A stretch of 64,000 nucleotides of DNA, taken from positions 186,001-250,000 of the forward strand of contig PAPM01000034.1 in assembly GCA_002708905.1 (NCBI GenBank), written 5' to 3'. Below the pieces are notes generated by a model that was not told the origin of the DNA, did not search any database, and saw nothing but the letters and a program-made list of their open reading frames with translations. Positions within the stretch are counted from its first letter, which is position 1; the number at the start of each line of letters is the position of its first letter. This DNA comes from Pseudomonadales bacterium (lineage in GTDB: Bacteria; Pseudomonadota; Gammaproteobacteria; Pseudomonadales; Ketobacteraceae). The translations under genes were made by a program, and so were the position numbers. Of the stretch, positions 55,620 through 64,000 are shown one piece after another.

Positions 55620-56290
55620 CAGCGCAACCACCGGATCCAGCGCAATGCACCCAACACACTGGCCAACGATGCACTGACATAAGTGAATGCGCACGCCCTC
55701 AGGATCTTGCGGGCGGCCAACATATCCTGGGCAGAGAGGTAGCGACCTTCGGCCAATATGGGTAGTGCCTTATTGAAACTGGCATCCCACTCCACCGGCA
55801 GGGTAATCAGGTGCAGCAAGGTGGACAGGAGGACGCCGACCACAATCATCAGCACCGCCAATCGCATGATCCCGGGGTTCACCGTCATCAGTGGCAGCAA
55901 CAAAATCGCCCCCTGGGCCATACGCGAGGCCCACAGCGCCAACACTGCCAGCCGATTGCGGGTTTGCAAGCCACCGGAGCCCTGGAAATGCTGGATGGCA
56001 TGGCCCACCTCATGGGCTGCCACCACCATGGCCGTTACTGACTTCCCCTCATAATATTCCGGGCTCAGCCGCACCATTTTCTGTTGCGGATCATAATGAT
56101 CCCCTTGCTTGGTCGGTTCCACACCCACACCGTTAACGGCGAAACGGTCCAACAGGTGGCGGGCGAACTCCCCTCCGGTACCGGGAATATCCTTACTGGG
56201 CGCGCTGTGCTTACTGAGAATGCGCCGGGTCGCATATTGCGGATAGAACATTAAACCCATGAGCAGCAAGACTGCCAAAACATAAACCAT
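55619..56290 (-). CDS. Neutral zinc metallopeptidase, YugP-like membrane protein
   Basis: The 223-residue protein starts with a membrane helix, has the zinc motif AAHEVGHAIQH near residue 93, and two or three further membrane segments. It matches the YugP family of membrane metallopeptidases of unknown substrate. Its stop overlaps the GIY-YIG start. Confidence 0.9.
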   Translation of the reverse strand: MVYVLAVLLLMGLMFYPQYATRRILSKHSAPSKDIPGTGGEFARHLLDRFAVNGVGVEPTKQGDHYDPQQKMVRLSPEYYEGKSVTAMVVAAHEVGHAIQHFQGSGGLQTRNRLAVLALWASRMAQGAILLLPLMTVNPGIMRLAVLMIVVGVLLSTLLHLITLPVEWDASFNKALPILAEGRYLSAQDMLAARKILRACAFTYVSASLASVLGALRWIRWLR

Positions 56291-56436
56291 GACTTTTCAA
56301 CACATTAGCAAAACGAATGGCGACATCGCTTAATTTAATTGATCGTTGCGGCAATAGAAACCTTTGCCTATATGGATAGCATATTCCAATTTGGCCATTG
56401 CACCATCAGGCGTATCCCGTAATGAGGAAGTAAACC

Positions 56437-58404
56437 ATGCGCGATGAGCACCTGCCCATGAGCGGGGATCGCTATTTTCCAAAAAGCAGTCTATTCGGGG
56501 GGCTGCTTCTGTTGTTCATCCTAAGTGGTTTTTTATTTTTGCACACGTCACCGGCGGCATTGCGCACGCACACGGCTTTGCAGCTGGAAAGCGATACCGG
56601 CCCCATAAGCCTTGGCCGCTATATGGAATATACCGAGGCGTTGGAGCAGGAGTCGAAACCGGGTCAGGTTGTTGCCCGCGCTCCCACCTGGCAGCCATCG
56701 GATTCGGATGCCATCAGCCTGGGTTACCAATCTGCGCCCTACTGGTTTCACGTTAGCTGGAACACCACCGACATGGAGGGTCCGTGGATTCTTGAGATCA
56801 GCAATTCACACCTCGATTCCATCGACGTTTTTCTGCTGGCAAGCAATCAACTGCTGCAACACTGGCATACAGGTGACAAGGTCCCCTATGCCCAGCGCCC
56901 GCTTGATCACCCCATGTTTACCTTCCCGCTTGAACTGCAGGCAGATAGTCAGTACGAACTCTATATTCTGATCAGGAATACAGAGGCCATGGAATTACCG
57001 GTTCGTCTTTATTCTCACGCGCAGTTTCTCACCTATAACACCATGCGTTCCTGGGTCGACGGCATTTTCAATGGCTTTCTGATTATCATGGCCGCCTACA
57101 GCATTGCGCTGTATACCATCCTCAAGGATAAAAGTTACCTCTACTACGTCTCTTATATTTTTTCCATGTTGATATTTTTCATGTATCAGCAGGGGCTGCT
57201 CTACAAACTGATCTATCCGCAATGGCCCGACGTTCAGCACTATCTTCCGATCATCACTTCACTTTATATATTTCTGTCCATCGCGCTGTTCTTTCGTGAA
57301 TTGCTTGACCTGCCGAGACTGGTGCCCAAGCACTGGCTGATTTACAAAATATTATTGGTATTGCATGGGTTCTATTGCACGCTGTTCTGGTTTATTGATT
57401 ATCAGACTGCCATGTATCTGCTGATCATCAACACCATTCTGTCGACGCTGATGGCGGTCAGCTCCATCATCAGCCTGGCCATGAGAGGCTCTCGCTCAGC
57501 CCAAATAGTATTGTCGGGCTGGACCCTTCTCTTATTCTTCCTGATCACTTTCACTGCAGCCAAAACCGGGGTCATCTATAACGAGTTTATGGCGGTATAC
57601 GGGCTGCGCATCGGCATCAGTTTTGAAATTCTGATTTTTTCCTTCGCCCTGTCGTTCCGAATCAACCAGGAACGCAAGGAAAAAGAACTGGCACTGGAGC
57701 AGGCGAACCGGGAACGTAACGAAAAACTGGTGGCGCAGGAGTTGGCTCTGCAACGGGAGATCGAAGCCAACCAGGCCAAGGAAGATAAACTGAAGATTGA
57801 AATACGGCACCGGGAGAATCTGGAATTGCTGGTGGAAGAGCGCACGGCCGACCTGGAACGTACGCTGCAGGAACTGGAGAAATCCAACCATGAATTGGCA
57901 CTCTTGAGCAGCCGGGACAGCTTGACCGGACTTTACAACCGGCGGCTGTTTGACATCAAGCTGGACGAGTACTGGAACCTGGCACAACGTAATGATCAAC
58001 CGTTGTCACTGCTCATTGTAGACATTGATCATTTCAAGCAGATCAACGATACCCGGGGTCATCAGTGCGGCGACTATGTATTGGAGGCGTTTTCCCGGCT
58101 ATTGGTGGATTGCCTGCACCGTCCGACAGACTTTATCTCCCGTTATGGCGGAGAGGAATTCGCCATACTGCTGGCAGAGACGCCGCTGCAAGGCGCCGAG
58201 AACATTGCCGATAAAATCGTTTCCCGAGCCGCCGCCGAAGAACTGCAATGGGAACAACGGGCTTTTCATATCAGTGTCAGCATCGGAATCGCCACCCGTT
58301 CAAAGCATGCCGACACTTCACCCTCATCCCTGGTGGCCCACGCCGACTCGGCACTGTATGAAGCCAAACATCGGGGCCGGAACCGCTGGATTAGTAGTCA
58401 CTGA
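56437..58404 (+). CDS. Membrane diguanylate cyclase with 7TMR-DISM sensor
   Basis: The 655-residue protein has an N-terminal membrane segment (~20-40), a periplasmic 7TMR-DISM extracellular domain (~50-200), seven membrane helices (~205-400), a coiled coil (~405-490) and a GGDEF domain. The active site is GGEEF (571-575) and an inhibitory RxxD site (RPTD, 562-565) lies exactly five residues before it, so c-di-GMP feedback is likely. It makes the second messenger c-di-GMP at the inner membrane in response to an unknown carbohydrate-like or other periplasmic signal. Confidence 0.95.
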   Translation: MRDEHLPMSGDRYFPKSSLFGGLLLLFILSGFLFLHTSPAALRTHTALQLESDTGPISLGRYMEYTEALEQESKPGQVVARAPTWQPSDSDAISLGYQSAPYWFHVSWNTTDMEGPWILEISNSHLDSIDVFLLASNQLLQHWHTGDKVPYAQRPLDHPMFTFPLELQADSQYELYILIRNTEAMELPVRLYSHAQFLTYNTMRSWVDGIFNGFLIIMAAYSIALYTILKDKSYLYYVSYIFSMLIFFMYQQGLLYKLIYPQWPDVQHYLPIITSLYIFLSIALFFRELLDLPRLVPKHWLIYKILLVLHGFYCTLFWFIDYQTAMYLLIINTILSTLMAVSSIISLAMRGSRSAQIVLSGWTLLLFFLITFTAAKTGVIYNEFMAVYGLRIGISFEILIFSFALSFRINQERKEKELALEQANRERNEKLVAQELALQREIEANQAKEDKLKIEIRHRENLELLVEERTADLERTLQELEKSNHELALLSSRDSLTGLYNRRLFDIKLDEYWNLAQRNDQPLSLLIVDIDHFKQINDTRGHQCGDYVLEAFSRLLVDCLHRPTDFISRYGGEEFAILLAETPLQGAENIADKIVSRAAAEELQWEQRAFHISVSIGIATRSKHADTSPSSLVAHADSALYEAKHRGRNRWISSH

Positions 58405-58598
58405 CAACCCTCTTTTTTTGGCAGAATGATTGCATCAGCGCTCTGACGGTAAGTACAGGGACAGACCATCAGGTTAAAGACACCGTTTTTTTGTCGTAAA
58501 TACAACCTGGAAATTTCCACTGCGTCGGATTTATCACAACCCTCAGATGGCTTGCCGAAAAACCAAAACCATACCTTTTACGTTAACGATTTCACGCT

Positions 58599-58997
58599 AT
58601 GATCCGGTTTATTGTCATCCATTTGCATCGCACCAGCGCCCGGTTGCGCTTTCTCAATTTCAGTAATTACCTGTGCGGGCCGACACCACTGCCCAAACTG
58701 ATTGAACTGACCGTTGCCCCCAAGGGTAATGCCCCCAGCGAGCATCCTTCTTCCTCTCTGAAAAACCTGCGTGCTTATTTAAGGCTGGAAGAATCCCAAC
58801 TGGAACTGGTGCCTGAATTCCGTTGCTGGATTGAAGCACCCGGGGAAGTAATCCCCATTTACATGGCGGTGGCCAGTGGGCCGGACCCATTCGCTGCACC
58901 CGCCGGTAGCCAATGGATCGGACTACCGGAGAGTTGGATGTTCACGCCCCTGGAGCGTGAACTGATGCGGGAAGCTTACGAGTTCCTGCTGACCTGA
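58599..58997 (+). CDS. Hypothetical protein
   Basis: The 132-residue protein has no recognised motif; it is a soluble-looking mixed sequence with Pro-rich turns (LTVAPKGNAPSEHPSSSLKN). No clear ribosome site precedes the ATG. It stands between the diguanylate cyclase and the convergent unknown gene; 195 bases upstream hold no gene. Codon use fits the genome. Function unknown. Confidence 0.6.
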   Translation: MIRFIVIHLHRTSARLRFLNFSNYLCGPTPLPKLIELTVAPKGNAPSEHPSSSLKNLRAYLRLEESQLELVPEFRCWIEAPGEVIPIYMAVASGPDPFAAPAGSQWIGLPESWMFTPLERELMREAYEFLLT

Positions 58998-59010
58998 TTA
59001 ACTCGCCCAA

Positions 59011-59469
59011 TTAACTGGCATAGTAGGCACTGCGCAGTTTCATCAAGCTGGGAGCACGCAATTCCTGACTATCGCTGCTGCGGGTCACCACATAATCGGT
59101 ACCGTCCAACACGATTTCTTCGCCACCCTCGGCAAAGGCCACCACGTTACGCTCCTTCACCCACTTGTGACGGTAGCTACCGCCTTTGGATTTGCTGAAG
59201 TCAGCCACGATGCCCGCATGGGGAGGATTCACTACCACCACCCACCACGGCGTGTGTGGGTCATAAGACCAGGCATTGCCCACGGTTTCCGGTGGCAGGA
59301 AGCGCTCCACCAAGGTTTCGCCCACCACACCATGCTGATGGCGACCGGCCGCATCAACAGGCAATCCGTTCTTGGGTTCACGGGTTTCCAGCACCTCTTC
59401 ATTCACAAAGGCTTCCAGGGCAGGCAGTACGCGATGAGTGGCCCCATCCAGGCTTTTATGCTCAAACAT
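59011..59469 (-). CDS. Hypothetical protein
   Basis: The 152-residue soluble protein (starts FEHKSLDGATHRVLPALEAF) has no family I recognise. It is rich in Trp, Tyr and charged residues (NAWSYDPHTPWWVVVVNPPH). The ATG at 59469 follows AGGAGAG, which decides it over the longer reading to 59565. It converges with the unknown gene at 58599. Confidence 0.7.
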   Translation of the reverse strand: MFEHKSLDGATHRVLPALEAFVNEEVLETREPKNGLPVDAAGRHQHGVVGETLVERFLPPETVGNAWSYDPHTPWWVVVVNPPHAGIVADFSKSKGGSYRHKWVKERNVVAFAEGGEEIVLDGTDYVVTRSSDSQELRAPSLMKLRSAYYAS

Positions 59470-59630
59470 ATTTACTCTCCTAAAAAAATTGTCGCATTTG
59501 TTGCATACAAAAATAGGAATAGCAAAGCCTGTGCCAGCCGCCGCACTTGATCCCAATTGCGCCACTGATGGACAGTGTACTGGAATGAAGTGACGGACGT
59601 TGAAGAAAAACTACTGACCCAAAAAGGATA

Positions 59631-59655
59631 AAAAAAGGGGAGCCTAGCGCTCCCC
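59631..59655 (-). terminator. Rho-independent terminator overlapping a stop codon
   Basis: Read on the minus strand, a 7-bp stem (59655-59649 with 59643-59637) encloses the TAG stop of the metal-dependent hydrolase gene and is followed by a T-run (59636-59631). Confidence 0.85.
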
Positions 59656-60498
59656 TGCTTCCAGGTATTTACTTTTTATGGCATTCAATTCTGCAAAACG
59701 CTGATGCTCCCATGGATGAAAATCCTTCTTGTAAAAATCCAGGTATTCGGGGAGCAGCTTGCGTACCATGCCTTTTCGGCCCAGGAAATAGCGGGCGCCT
59801 TTCAGCCACATTTTCCAATTACCCATTTGATCCGTCGCACGCAACAACTGGGTGGTGCTGACCGCCGTCTCGGCCACGAACAGCACGGTTAACAACAACA
59901 TCTGGGAACGCCGCAACCACTGATCATCCACTACCTGCTGGTACACATCAAACGCTACGGCCTTGTGTTCGGTTTCTTCAATAACATGCCAGGCCCAGAT
60001 CTTACGCAGTTCCGGCGCCAGCTTTTCCAACTCTTCCGGCGCCTTGGTCATGAAAAAATCCGCCATGATAGCAGTGATGTGCTCGGCGCAAACGGTGTTG
60101 GCCAGCTGGCGTTCCCTGGACCAGTTATCCCGCATCCATTGCGCCATTTTGGTCATGCGCTTTTCAATTCTCAGTACCGGGAAGCCCTTACGCTTCATCA
60201 GATCATTCAGGGCATCGTGTTCCTTGGAGTGGTGGGCTTCCTGTCCGATGAAGGCTCTAATCTGCTTCTTTAATTCGGGATCACTTATCTGGTCCTGAAA
60301 ATTGCGCACGCTTTGAATAAACTGCTTCTCCCCTTCCGGGAAAGTGGCGGAAAGTGCGGTGAGGAACATGGTCAGGAGCGCATCGTGGTCATACCAGAAA
60401 TCCGGAATATCATCCTTGAAGTCAAAATCCATGCGCCGAACTTTGATACCCACGTCTACGGCTTCCATGGTATTCAGCTTGTTGGCGGCTGCAGTCAT
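59644..60498 (-). CDS. Metal-dependent hydrolase (ferritin-like di-iron family)
   Basis: The 284-residue protein has a pattern of Glu/His helices: FIGQEAHHSKEHDALN, AEHITAIMADFF and HVIEETEHKAVAFD, which together would bind two metal ions, as in the family annotated 'metal-dependent hydrolase' (PF10118). No function is established for it that I know of. AGAGGG precedes the ATG. A terminator encloses its stop. Confidence 0.85.
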   Translation of the reverse strand: MTAAANKLNTMEAVDVGIKVRRMDFDFKDDIPDFWYDHDALLTMFLTALSATFPEGEKQFIQSVRNFQDQISDPELKKQIRAFIGQEAHHSKEHDALNDLMKRKGFPVLRIEKRMTKMAQWMRDNWSRERQLANTVCAEHITAIMADFFMTKAPEELEKLAPELRKIWAWHVIEETEHKAVAFDVYQQVVDDQWLRRSQMLLLTVLFVAETAVSTTQLLRATDQMGNWKMWLKGARYFLGRKGMVRKLLPEYLDFYKKDFHPWEHQRFAELNAIKSKYLEAGER

Positions 60499-60597
60499 AG
60501 GGTTTCCCTCTGAGTCATTATTAGTATTTATGTGTTAGGGATTATGACAGTGGACAGGCAAGCGCCATTAGGGGCAGGAGGGACAGATCACTTGTCA

Positions 60598-61038
60598 TTA
60601 GTGGCCAACGAGATCCCCCGTCGCCCCGGTTAACCAGATCACTACCGCGTAACGGGCGCCTTTGCCGATACCGCAAAGGAGCAGCAACACCCACCAGCGC
60701 ACTTTCATTACACCGGCAATGAACGTCAGGGCATCGCCTCCCACGGGTAACCAGGCCAACAGCAAACTCCAGCTGCCGTAACGTTGAAACCAGGCTTGGG
60801 AACGATGCAGTGATTCGGCTTTGAAAGGAAACCAACTGCGGTTTTCGAAATGCAGGAGGTAGCGCCCCATGACCCAGTTCACCCAGGCCCCCAGGGTATT
60901 TCCCAAGGTTGCAGCCCCCCACAGTGCCCACACATTCTTACCTTCCAGCAGCAACGTCACCAGCACCACTTCGGAATAAAACGGCAGCAGAGTGGCTGCC
61001 AGGAAGGCACTGAGAAACAGCAGCCCGTAACTGATCAT
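60598..61038 (-). CDS. yqaA: YqaA/DedA-like inner membrane protein
   Basis: The 146-residue protein is a small SNARE-associated/DedA-type membrane protein: LPFYSEVVLVTLLL, the GNTLGAWVNWVMGRY pattern and LLAWLPVGGDALTFIAG, with 3-4 membrane segments. DedA relatives move lipid carriers or keep envelope homeostasis. Its ATG overlaps the upstream stop (ATGA), making it the third coupled gene after the amidoligase and amidotransferase. In E. coli yqaA lies beside gshA, another amide ligase gene; whether that is meaningful is unknown. Confidence 0.87.
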   Translation of the reverse strand: MISYGLLFLSAFLAATLLPFYSEVVLVTLLLEGKNVWALWGAATLGNTLGAWVNWVMGRYLLHFENRSWFPFKAESLHRSQAWFQRYGSWSLLLAWLPVGGDALTFIAGVMKVRWWVLLLLCGIGKGARYAVVIWLTGATGDLVGH

Positions 61039-61790
61039 GAAACCTGTGGATCCTGTAAGGTAAGATGGCTGTCATTGCGACGAACCGCCCGGGCAAACAT
61101 GGAAAACAGTCGACGCTGGGTGCGCTGGTAGGGCAGGTATTCCGGATGCCATTGCAGTCCCAACAGAAAACCATACCGGCCTTCGATGGCTTGGATAAAG
61201 CCGTCGCGGTCCCTTCCCACCACCGAGAGCCCATCACCAATGCGCTCAATGGCCTGCTCATGTAAGCTGTTTACCCTGATCGCATTGCGGTTCAATTCAG
61301 CCACCAGGCGACTACTACTCTCCAGATCAACCCACTTGATCGGTCGAACGCTGCGCCGGTTAGGCGTAACCCTGCGCAGAGGCCTGATATCCTGGTATAA
61401 AGTACCACCGGCTACCACATTGATCAGTTGGGCTCCCCGACAGATTCCGATCATGGGCAGGTTGGCTTGCAGAGCCTGCTGGATCATCGCGATCTCAAAA
61501 CGATCCCGCTCCACATCATAGCGCCGCCGCGGGTGCCACTCACCGCCGTAATGCTCGGGTTCAATATCGTCACCACCACCGATGACAATACCATGCACCG
61601 GTTGCTGGGGCATGCCGGTGTGGGCCGTCACATACACACATCTTAATCCCACTAATCCCAACATAAAGCGCGTTGCCCACCAGGCAAATGGGAAGCGTTT
61701 GTGGGGTCCGGTTACCGCAATCAAAGGGGATTCCTCCGGAGTATGTGCGATGGGAGCCTGTTCAATGGGCGCCTGCCGTTGGATAGTCAT
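61035..61790 (-). CDS. Class I glutamine amidotransferase/gamma-glutamyl hydrolase (peptidase C26, PuuD-like)
   Basis: The 251-residue protein has the class I triad: Cys117 in IGICRGAQLIN, His215 and Glu217 in LGLQWHPEY, and the GGGDDIEPEHYGGE segment of PuuD/peptidase C26 enzymes. PuuD splits gamma-glutamyl-GABA in polyamine breakdown. The first 20 residues are not conserved. It overlaps the amidoligase stop (ATGA) and the yqaA start, so the three are translated together. A gamma-glutamyl amide made by the amidoligase would be a natural substrate. Confidence 0.9.
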   Translation of the reverse strand: MTIQRQAPIEQAPIAHTPEESPLIAVTGPHKRFPFAWWATRFMLGLVGLRCVYVTAHTGMPQQPVHGIVIGGGDDIEPEHYGGEWHPRRRYDVERDRFEIAMIQQALQANLPMIGICRGAQLINVVAGGTLYQDIRPLRRVTPNRRSVRPIKWVDLESSSRLVAELNRNAIRVNSLHEQAIERIGDGLSVVGRDRDGFIQAIEGRYGFLLGLQWHPEYLPYQRTQRRLFSMFARAVRRNDSHLTLQDPQVS

Positions 61791-62785
61791 TCCTCCTGTA
61801 ACAAGCTGCGTGACGTATTAAGCCACTCGGAGTCGAAAGGTGTGGTGAACGAGTGCAGGTATTTGCTGTAACGGGAACAAAAGTGTTGCAACCGATCCGG
61901 CGCCGTGGCCAGCCGCTCCACCTCCAACCAATGTCTCCAGGGTCGATCCAGATTCCAGTTTTGATTATCGATATCGCAGTTGGGCAAGCGGTAATGCAAA
62001 GTAGGCCGGGACTTGATGCGCGGATCATCCAGGCGGTTACGCACCCGGGGTTCATCCAGAAACGCAAACAGCGGCAGCATGTCCATACTGCGGTTACGGG
62101 TGGGATTGTAATCAATATAGTCGTCGATGAGTTGTGGCAGACCAGGTTGGTAATCCCTATCGATCACCAGTTGAATGTAGTCCTTGCCGAAGTGTTTTAT
62201 GTAGTTGGTGAGCTTACGGGTAAGATCGATTTGATCCTGGTCCGCAAGCCACTCATACAAGCACAGATACGCCCGCAGATAAGCCAAAATGGTCTCTGTA
62301 CCGGTGGCGGGTAATTCCGGGTTCAGATGCAGGCCGAAGGCATAGCGAATGCTGTTACGGGTCCCCAGGGCGCCGGCATCCCGCAGCCGGTTGAACAACT
62401 GAGACACCTCCGGTAACCGGGAAACCGGTACCGGCGGTGTCACCAACTCCCAGGGCACAAACTGTTCCGCCGCCTTGGTGAGCAGTTCAGTGGCCACGGC
62501 TTCAATGGAAAACTCATCATCCAGATCACCGGATTCCTCCATCAGCGCCCCCAGGGACTTGATGTAGGTGGCATCCAGTTCAATACCGAATTTTCCCAGC
62601 TCAGTGTCGTGAATAGAAAATTCAAAACTGTTGTGACGCTCCAGTCGACCGCCAAACTGATCCCGCACCGCCTGGATGATCTGGGTCGGCTCCAGACCGG
62701 CGAACTCCAGCTCCACACCCACCCGGCGCTCAGCTCCGGACTCAGTATGGATTGCAGGTGGTAACCACAGGCTGGTATCCATCAC
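61787..62785 (-). CDS. Amidoligase-family enzyme (carboxylate-amine ligase)
   Basis: The 332-residue protein starts with the family core RRVGVELEF (residues 20-28), and has the SIRYAFGLHLNPELP segment with His as expected for the putative amidoligase family (PF12224), whose members are glutamine synthetase-like folds proposed to form amide or peptide bonds using ATP. It lies 35 bases after potD, which brings in polyamines, and is coupled to a C26 hydrolase. It may gamma-glutamylate a polyamine in place of PuuA. This is inference from context. Confidence 0.85.
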   Translation of the reverse strand: MMDTSLWLPPAIHTESGAERRVGVELEFAGLEPTQIIQAVRDQFGGRLERHNSFEFSIHDTELGKFGIELDATYIKSLGALMEESGDLDDEFSIEAVATELLTKAAEQFVPWELVTPPVPVSRLPEVSQLFNRLRDAGALGTRNSIRYAFGLHLNPELPATGTETILAYLRAYLCLYEWLADQDQIDLTRKLTNYIKHFGKDYIQLVIDRDYQPGLPQLIDDYIDYNPTRNRSMDMLPLFAFLDEPRVRNRLDDPRIKSRPTLHYRLPNCDIDNQNWNLDRPWRHWLEVERLATAPDRLQHFCSRYSKYLHSFTTPFDSEWLNTSRSLLQEE

Positions 62786-62820
62786 AACAGGCCTCCACTC
62801 TCAAGAAATTCAATTTGGAA

Positions 62821-63852
62821 CTACTTACCCGTCTTCAGCTTTTCCCAATAGTCATTGTAAAGCTTCAGGGCATCACCAACGTCGGTCTGGAATTCACCAT
62901 TGGCGACGGTATCGGCGTCCGGGAAGATGATCTTGTTGCTGCGTACATTCTCATCCAGCAGTTCATAGCCTTTCAGGTTCGGCGTGGCATAGCCGATCTC
63001 TTCACTACAGAGTTTGGCGATGTCCGGGCGCAACATAAAGTTAATAAATTTGTGCGCGGCTTCCACATTGGTGGAACCAGCCGGAATGGCGAAGCTGTCC
63101 ACCCAGAAAATAGCGCCTTCCTTTGGGTAAATATAATCCAGGTCAGGCATTTCTTCCTGGGCCATAATGACTTCACCATTCCAGATCATACCCAGATCCA
63201 CATCTCCGGCCATATAGGGTTCGCGCGGCGCATCGGAGTTGAACACCAACACATTAGGCATTAACTGTTGCAGTTTTTCGTAGGCTTGGCGAATTTCGTC
63301 CGGATTGGTGGTATTGGCAGAATGACCATTGATTTTCAGGGCCATATGAAAAACTTCCCGCACGTCGTCCGTCAACAACAGCTTGTTCTTCCACTTGGCA
63401 TCCCACAGATCCGCCCAACGGGTAATGGAGCCCTTTGCCAGCGCTTCCGTGTTGATACCAATTCCCGTGCTGCCCCACATATAAGGGACACTGTACTGGT
63501 TTTCAGGATCATAGGGCTTGTCCAACAGTGCCGGGTTCAGGTTTTTCAGGCCGCTCAGCTTGCTTTTGTCCAACGGCTGCAGCAGGCCTTCGGCCCGCAT
63601 CTTGGCAATGTAATAGGTTGAGGGCACCACCACATCATAACCTTTGCCTTTCTGCAATTTCAGCTTGGAATACATCACTTCATTGCTTTCGAAGGTGGTG
63701 TAGTCCACTTCGATACCGGTTTCTTTGGTGAACTGCTCCAACACCCCTTCAGGCAAATATTCGGACCAGTTATAAAACACCAGTTTTTCGGCAGCTTGCG
63801 CTGTGACGCTGCAGGCCAACAAAACAGGAACCAGCAAAGATCTCAGTTTCAT
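62821..63852 (-). CDS. potD: PotD, spermidine/putrescine-binding periplasmic protein
   Basis: The 343-residue protein has a signal peptide (cleavage near AQAAE) and closely resembles E. coli PotD: FYNWSEYLPEGVLEQFTKE, VVPSTYYIAKMR, LLTDDVREVFHMAL, LGMIWNGEV and IFWVDSFAIPA, which include the acidic and aromatic polyamine ligands. It works with PotABC. The ATG shares its A with the potC stop (TGATG). Confidence 0.95.
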   Translation of the reverse strand: MKLRSLLVPVLLACSVTAQAAEKLVFYNWSEYLPEGVLEQFTKETGIEVDYTTFESNEVMYSKLKLQKGKGYDVVVPSTYYIAKMRAEGLLQPLDKSKLSGLKNLNPALLDKPYDPENQYSVPYMWGSTGIGINTEALAKGSITRWADLWDAKWKNKLLLTDDVREVFHMALKINGHSANTTNPDEIRQAYEKLQQLMPNVLVFNSDAPREPYMAGDVDLGMIWNGEVIMAQEEMPDLDYIYPKEGAIFWVDSFAIPAGSTNVEAAHKFINFMLRPDIAKLCSEEIGYATPNLKGYELLDENVRSNKIIFPDADTVANGEFQTDVGDALKLYNDYWEKLKTGK

Positions 63853-64000
63853 CAGGTTTTCCTTCTTAATAGCAATGGAACAATGATTACAACGACTAAA
63901 GAAATCAGCATGAGCAAGGTGGCCAGCACATTCACCTCCGGTGAAACACCCACCTTCACCATGGAAAACACCCGGATGGGCAGAATTTCGAATCCCGGGC
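63852..64000 (-). CDS. potC: PotC, polyamine ABC transporter permease (partial, C-terminal end)
   Basis: The last ~48 codons of potC, running off the window. The readable end PIRVFSMVKVGVSPEVNVLA matches the coupling and last helix region of PotC, followed by a hydrophobic helix and basic RRKT. It overlaps potD by one base. potA and potB are expected beyond the window. Confidence 0.9.
   Translation of the reverse strand, partial: PGFEILPIRVFSMVKVGVSPEVNVLATLLMLISLVVVIIVPLLLRRKT

Noticed and set aside
1-64000. CRISPR array, IS element or defence island
   Set aside because: No regularly spaced repeats, transposase motifs or Cas-like proteins were seen on either strand.

Overview
The window is a gene-dense, moderately GC-rich stretch of a gammaproteobacterial chromosome with no phage, IS element or CRISPR array. 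It opens with the end of dnaG, then rpoD and a CAT-anticodon tRNA, the classic macromolecular-synthesis locus. RpoD is very close to the Pseudomonas/E. coli form. Wax ester synthase-like acyltransferases, a Baeyer-Villiger-type monooxygenase, a fatty acid hydroxylase-type desaturase and acyl-CoA ligases point to a marine or hydrocarbon-associated lipid-storing lineage of the Alcanivorax/Ketobacter/Marinobacter kind. That placement is an inference; the genus cannot be read from the sequence.

Layout. 1-2.85 kb: dnaG (partial), rpoD, tRNA. 3.0-5.0 kb: an AT-rich SGNH hydrolase and an NrtR-type regulator. 5.0-13.1 kb: lipid metabolism (flavin monooxygenase, RhlE helicase, acyl-CoA ligase, WS/DGAT, TetR regulator with a candidate operator, sterol desaturase/fatty acid hydroxylase family). 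13.2-18.2 kb: one 1662-residue TPR protein with a C39-like cysteine peptidase domain. 18.4-29.0 kb: a complete C-P lyase operon read on the minus strand as phnF-D-C-E-G-H-I-J-K-L-M-N-P, nearly all genes overlapping. 29.1-31.8 kb: a polytopic membrane protein and a membrane acyltransferase. 32.0-37.2 kb: a selenium operon (selD, selU, and a three-gene PhnCDE-like ABC transporter that fits a predicted selenate importer). 37.4-41.4 kb: a DJ-1 protein, a second copy of the polytopic membrane protein and an HHxxxDG acyltransferase.

41.7-45.4 kb: small genes and then nadM-nadV, a nicotinamide salvage operon likely controlled by the NrtR encoded at 4.3 kb. 45.5-52.2 kb: a metallo-beta-lactamase-fold enzyme, a secreted PETase-like alpha/beta hydrolase, a ribbon-helix-helix/zinc protein, an ABC1 kinase and two exporters. 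52.3-59.5 kb: aldehyde dehydrogenase and amidase, a GIY-YIG protein, a membrane zinc peptidase, a membrane diguanylate cyclase and two small unknowns. 59.6-64 kb: a ferritin-like 'metal-dependent hydrolase', then a minus-strand operon potC-potD-amidoligase-class I glutamine amidotransferase-yqaA that runs off the end of the window.

The regions most worth a second look are the polyamine importer coupled to an amidoligase and a gamma-glutamyl hydrolase (60.6-64 kb), the selenium uptake and tRNA-selenation operon flanked by two paralogous membrane proteins (29.1-39.9 kb), and the giant TPR/C39 protein. All functions are assigned from motifs and family resemblance seen by eye; no database search was run.
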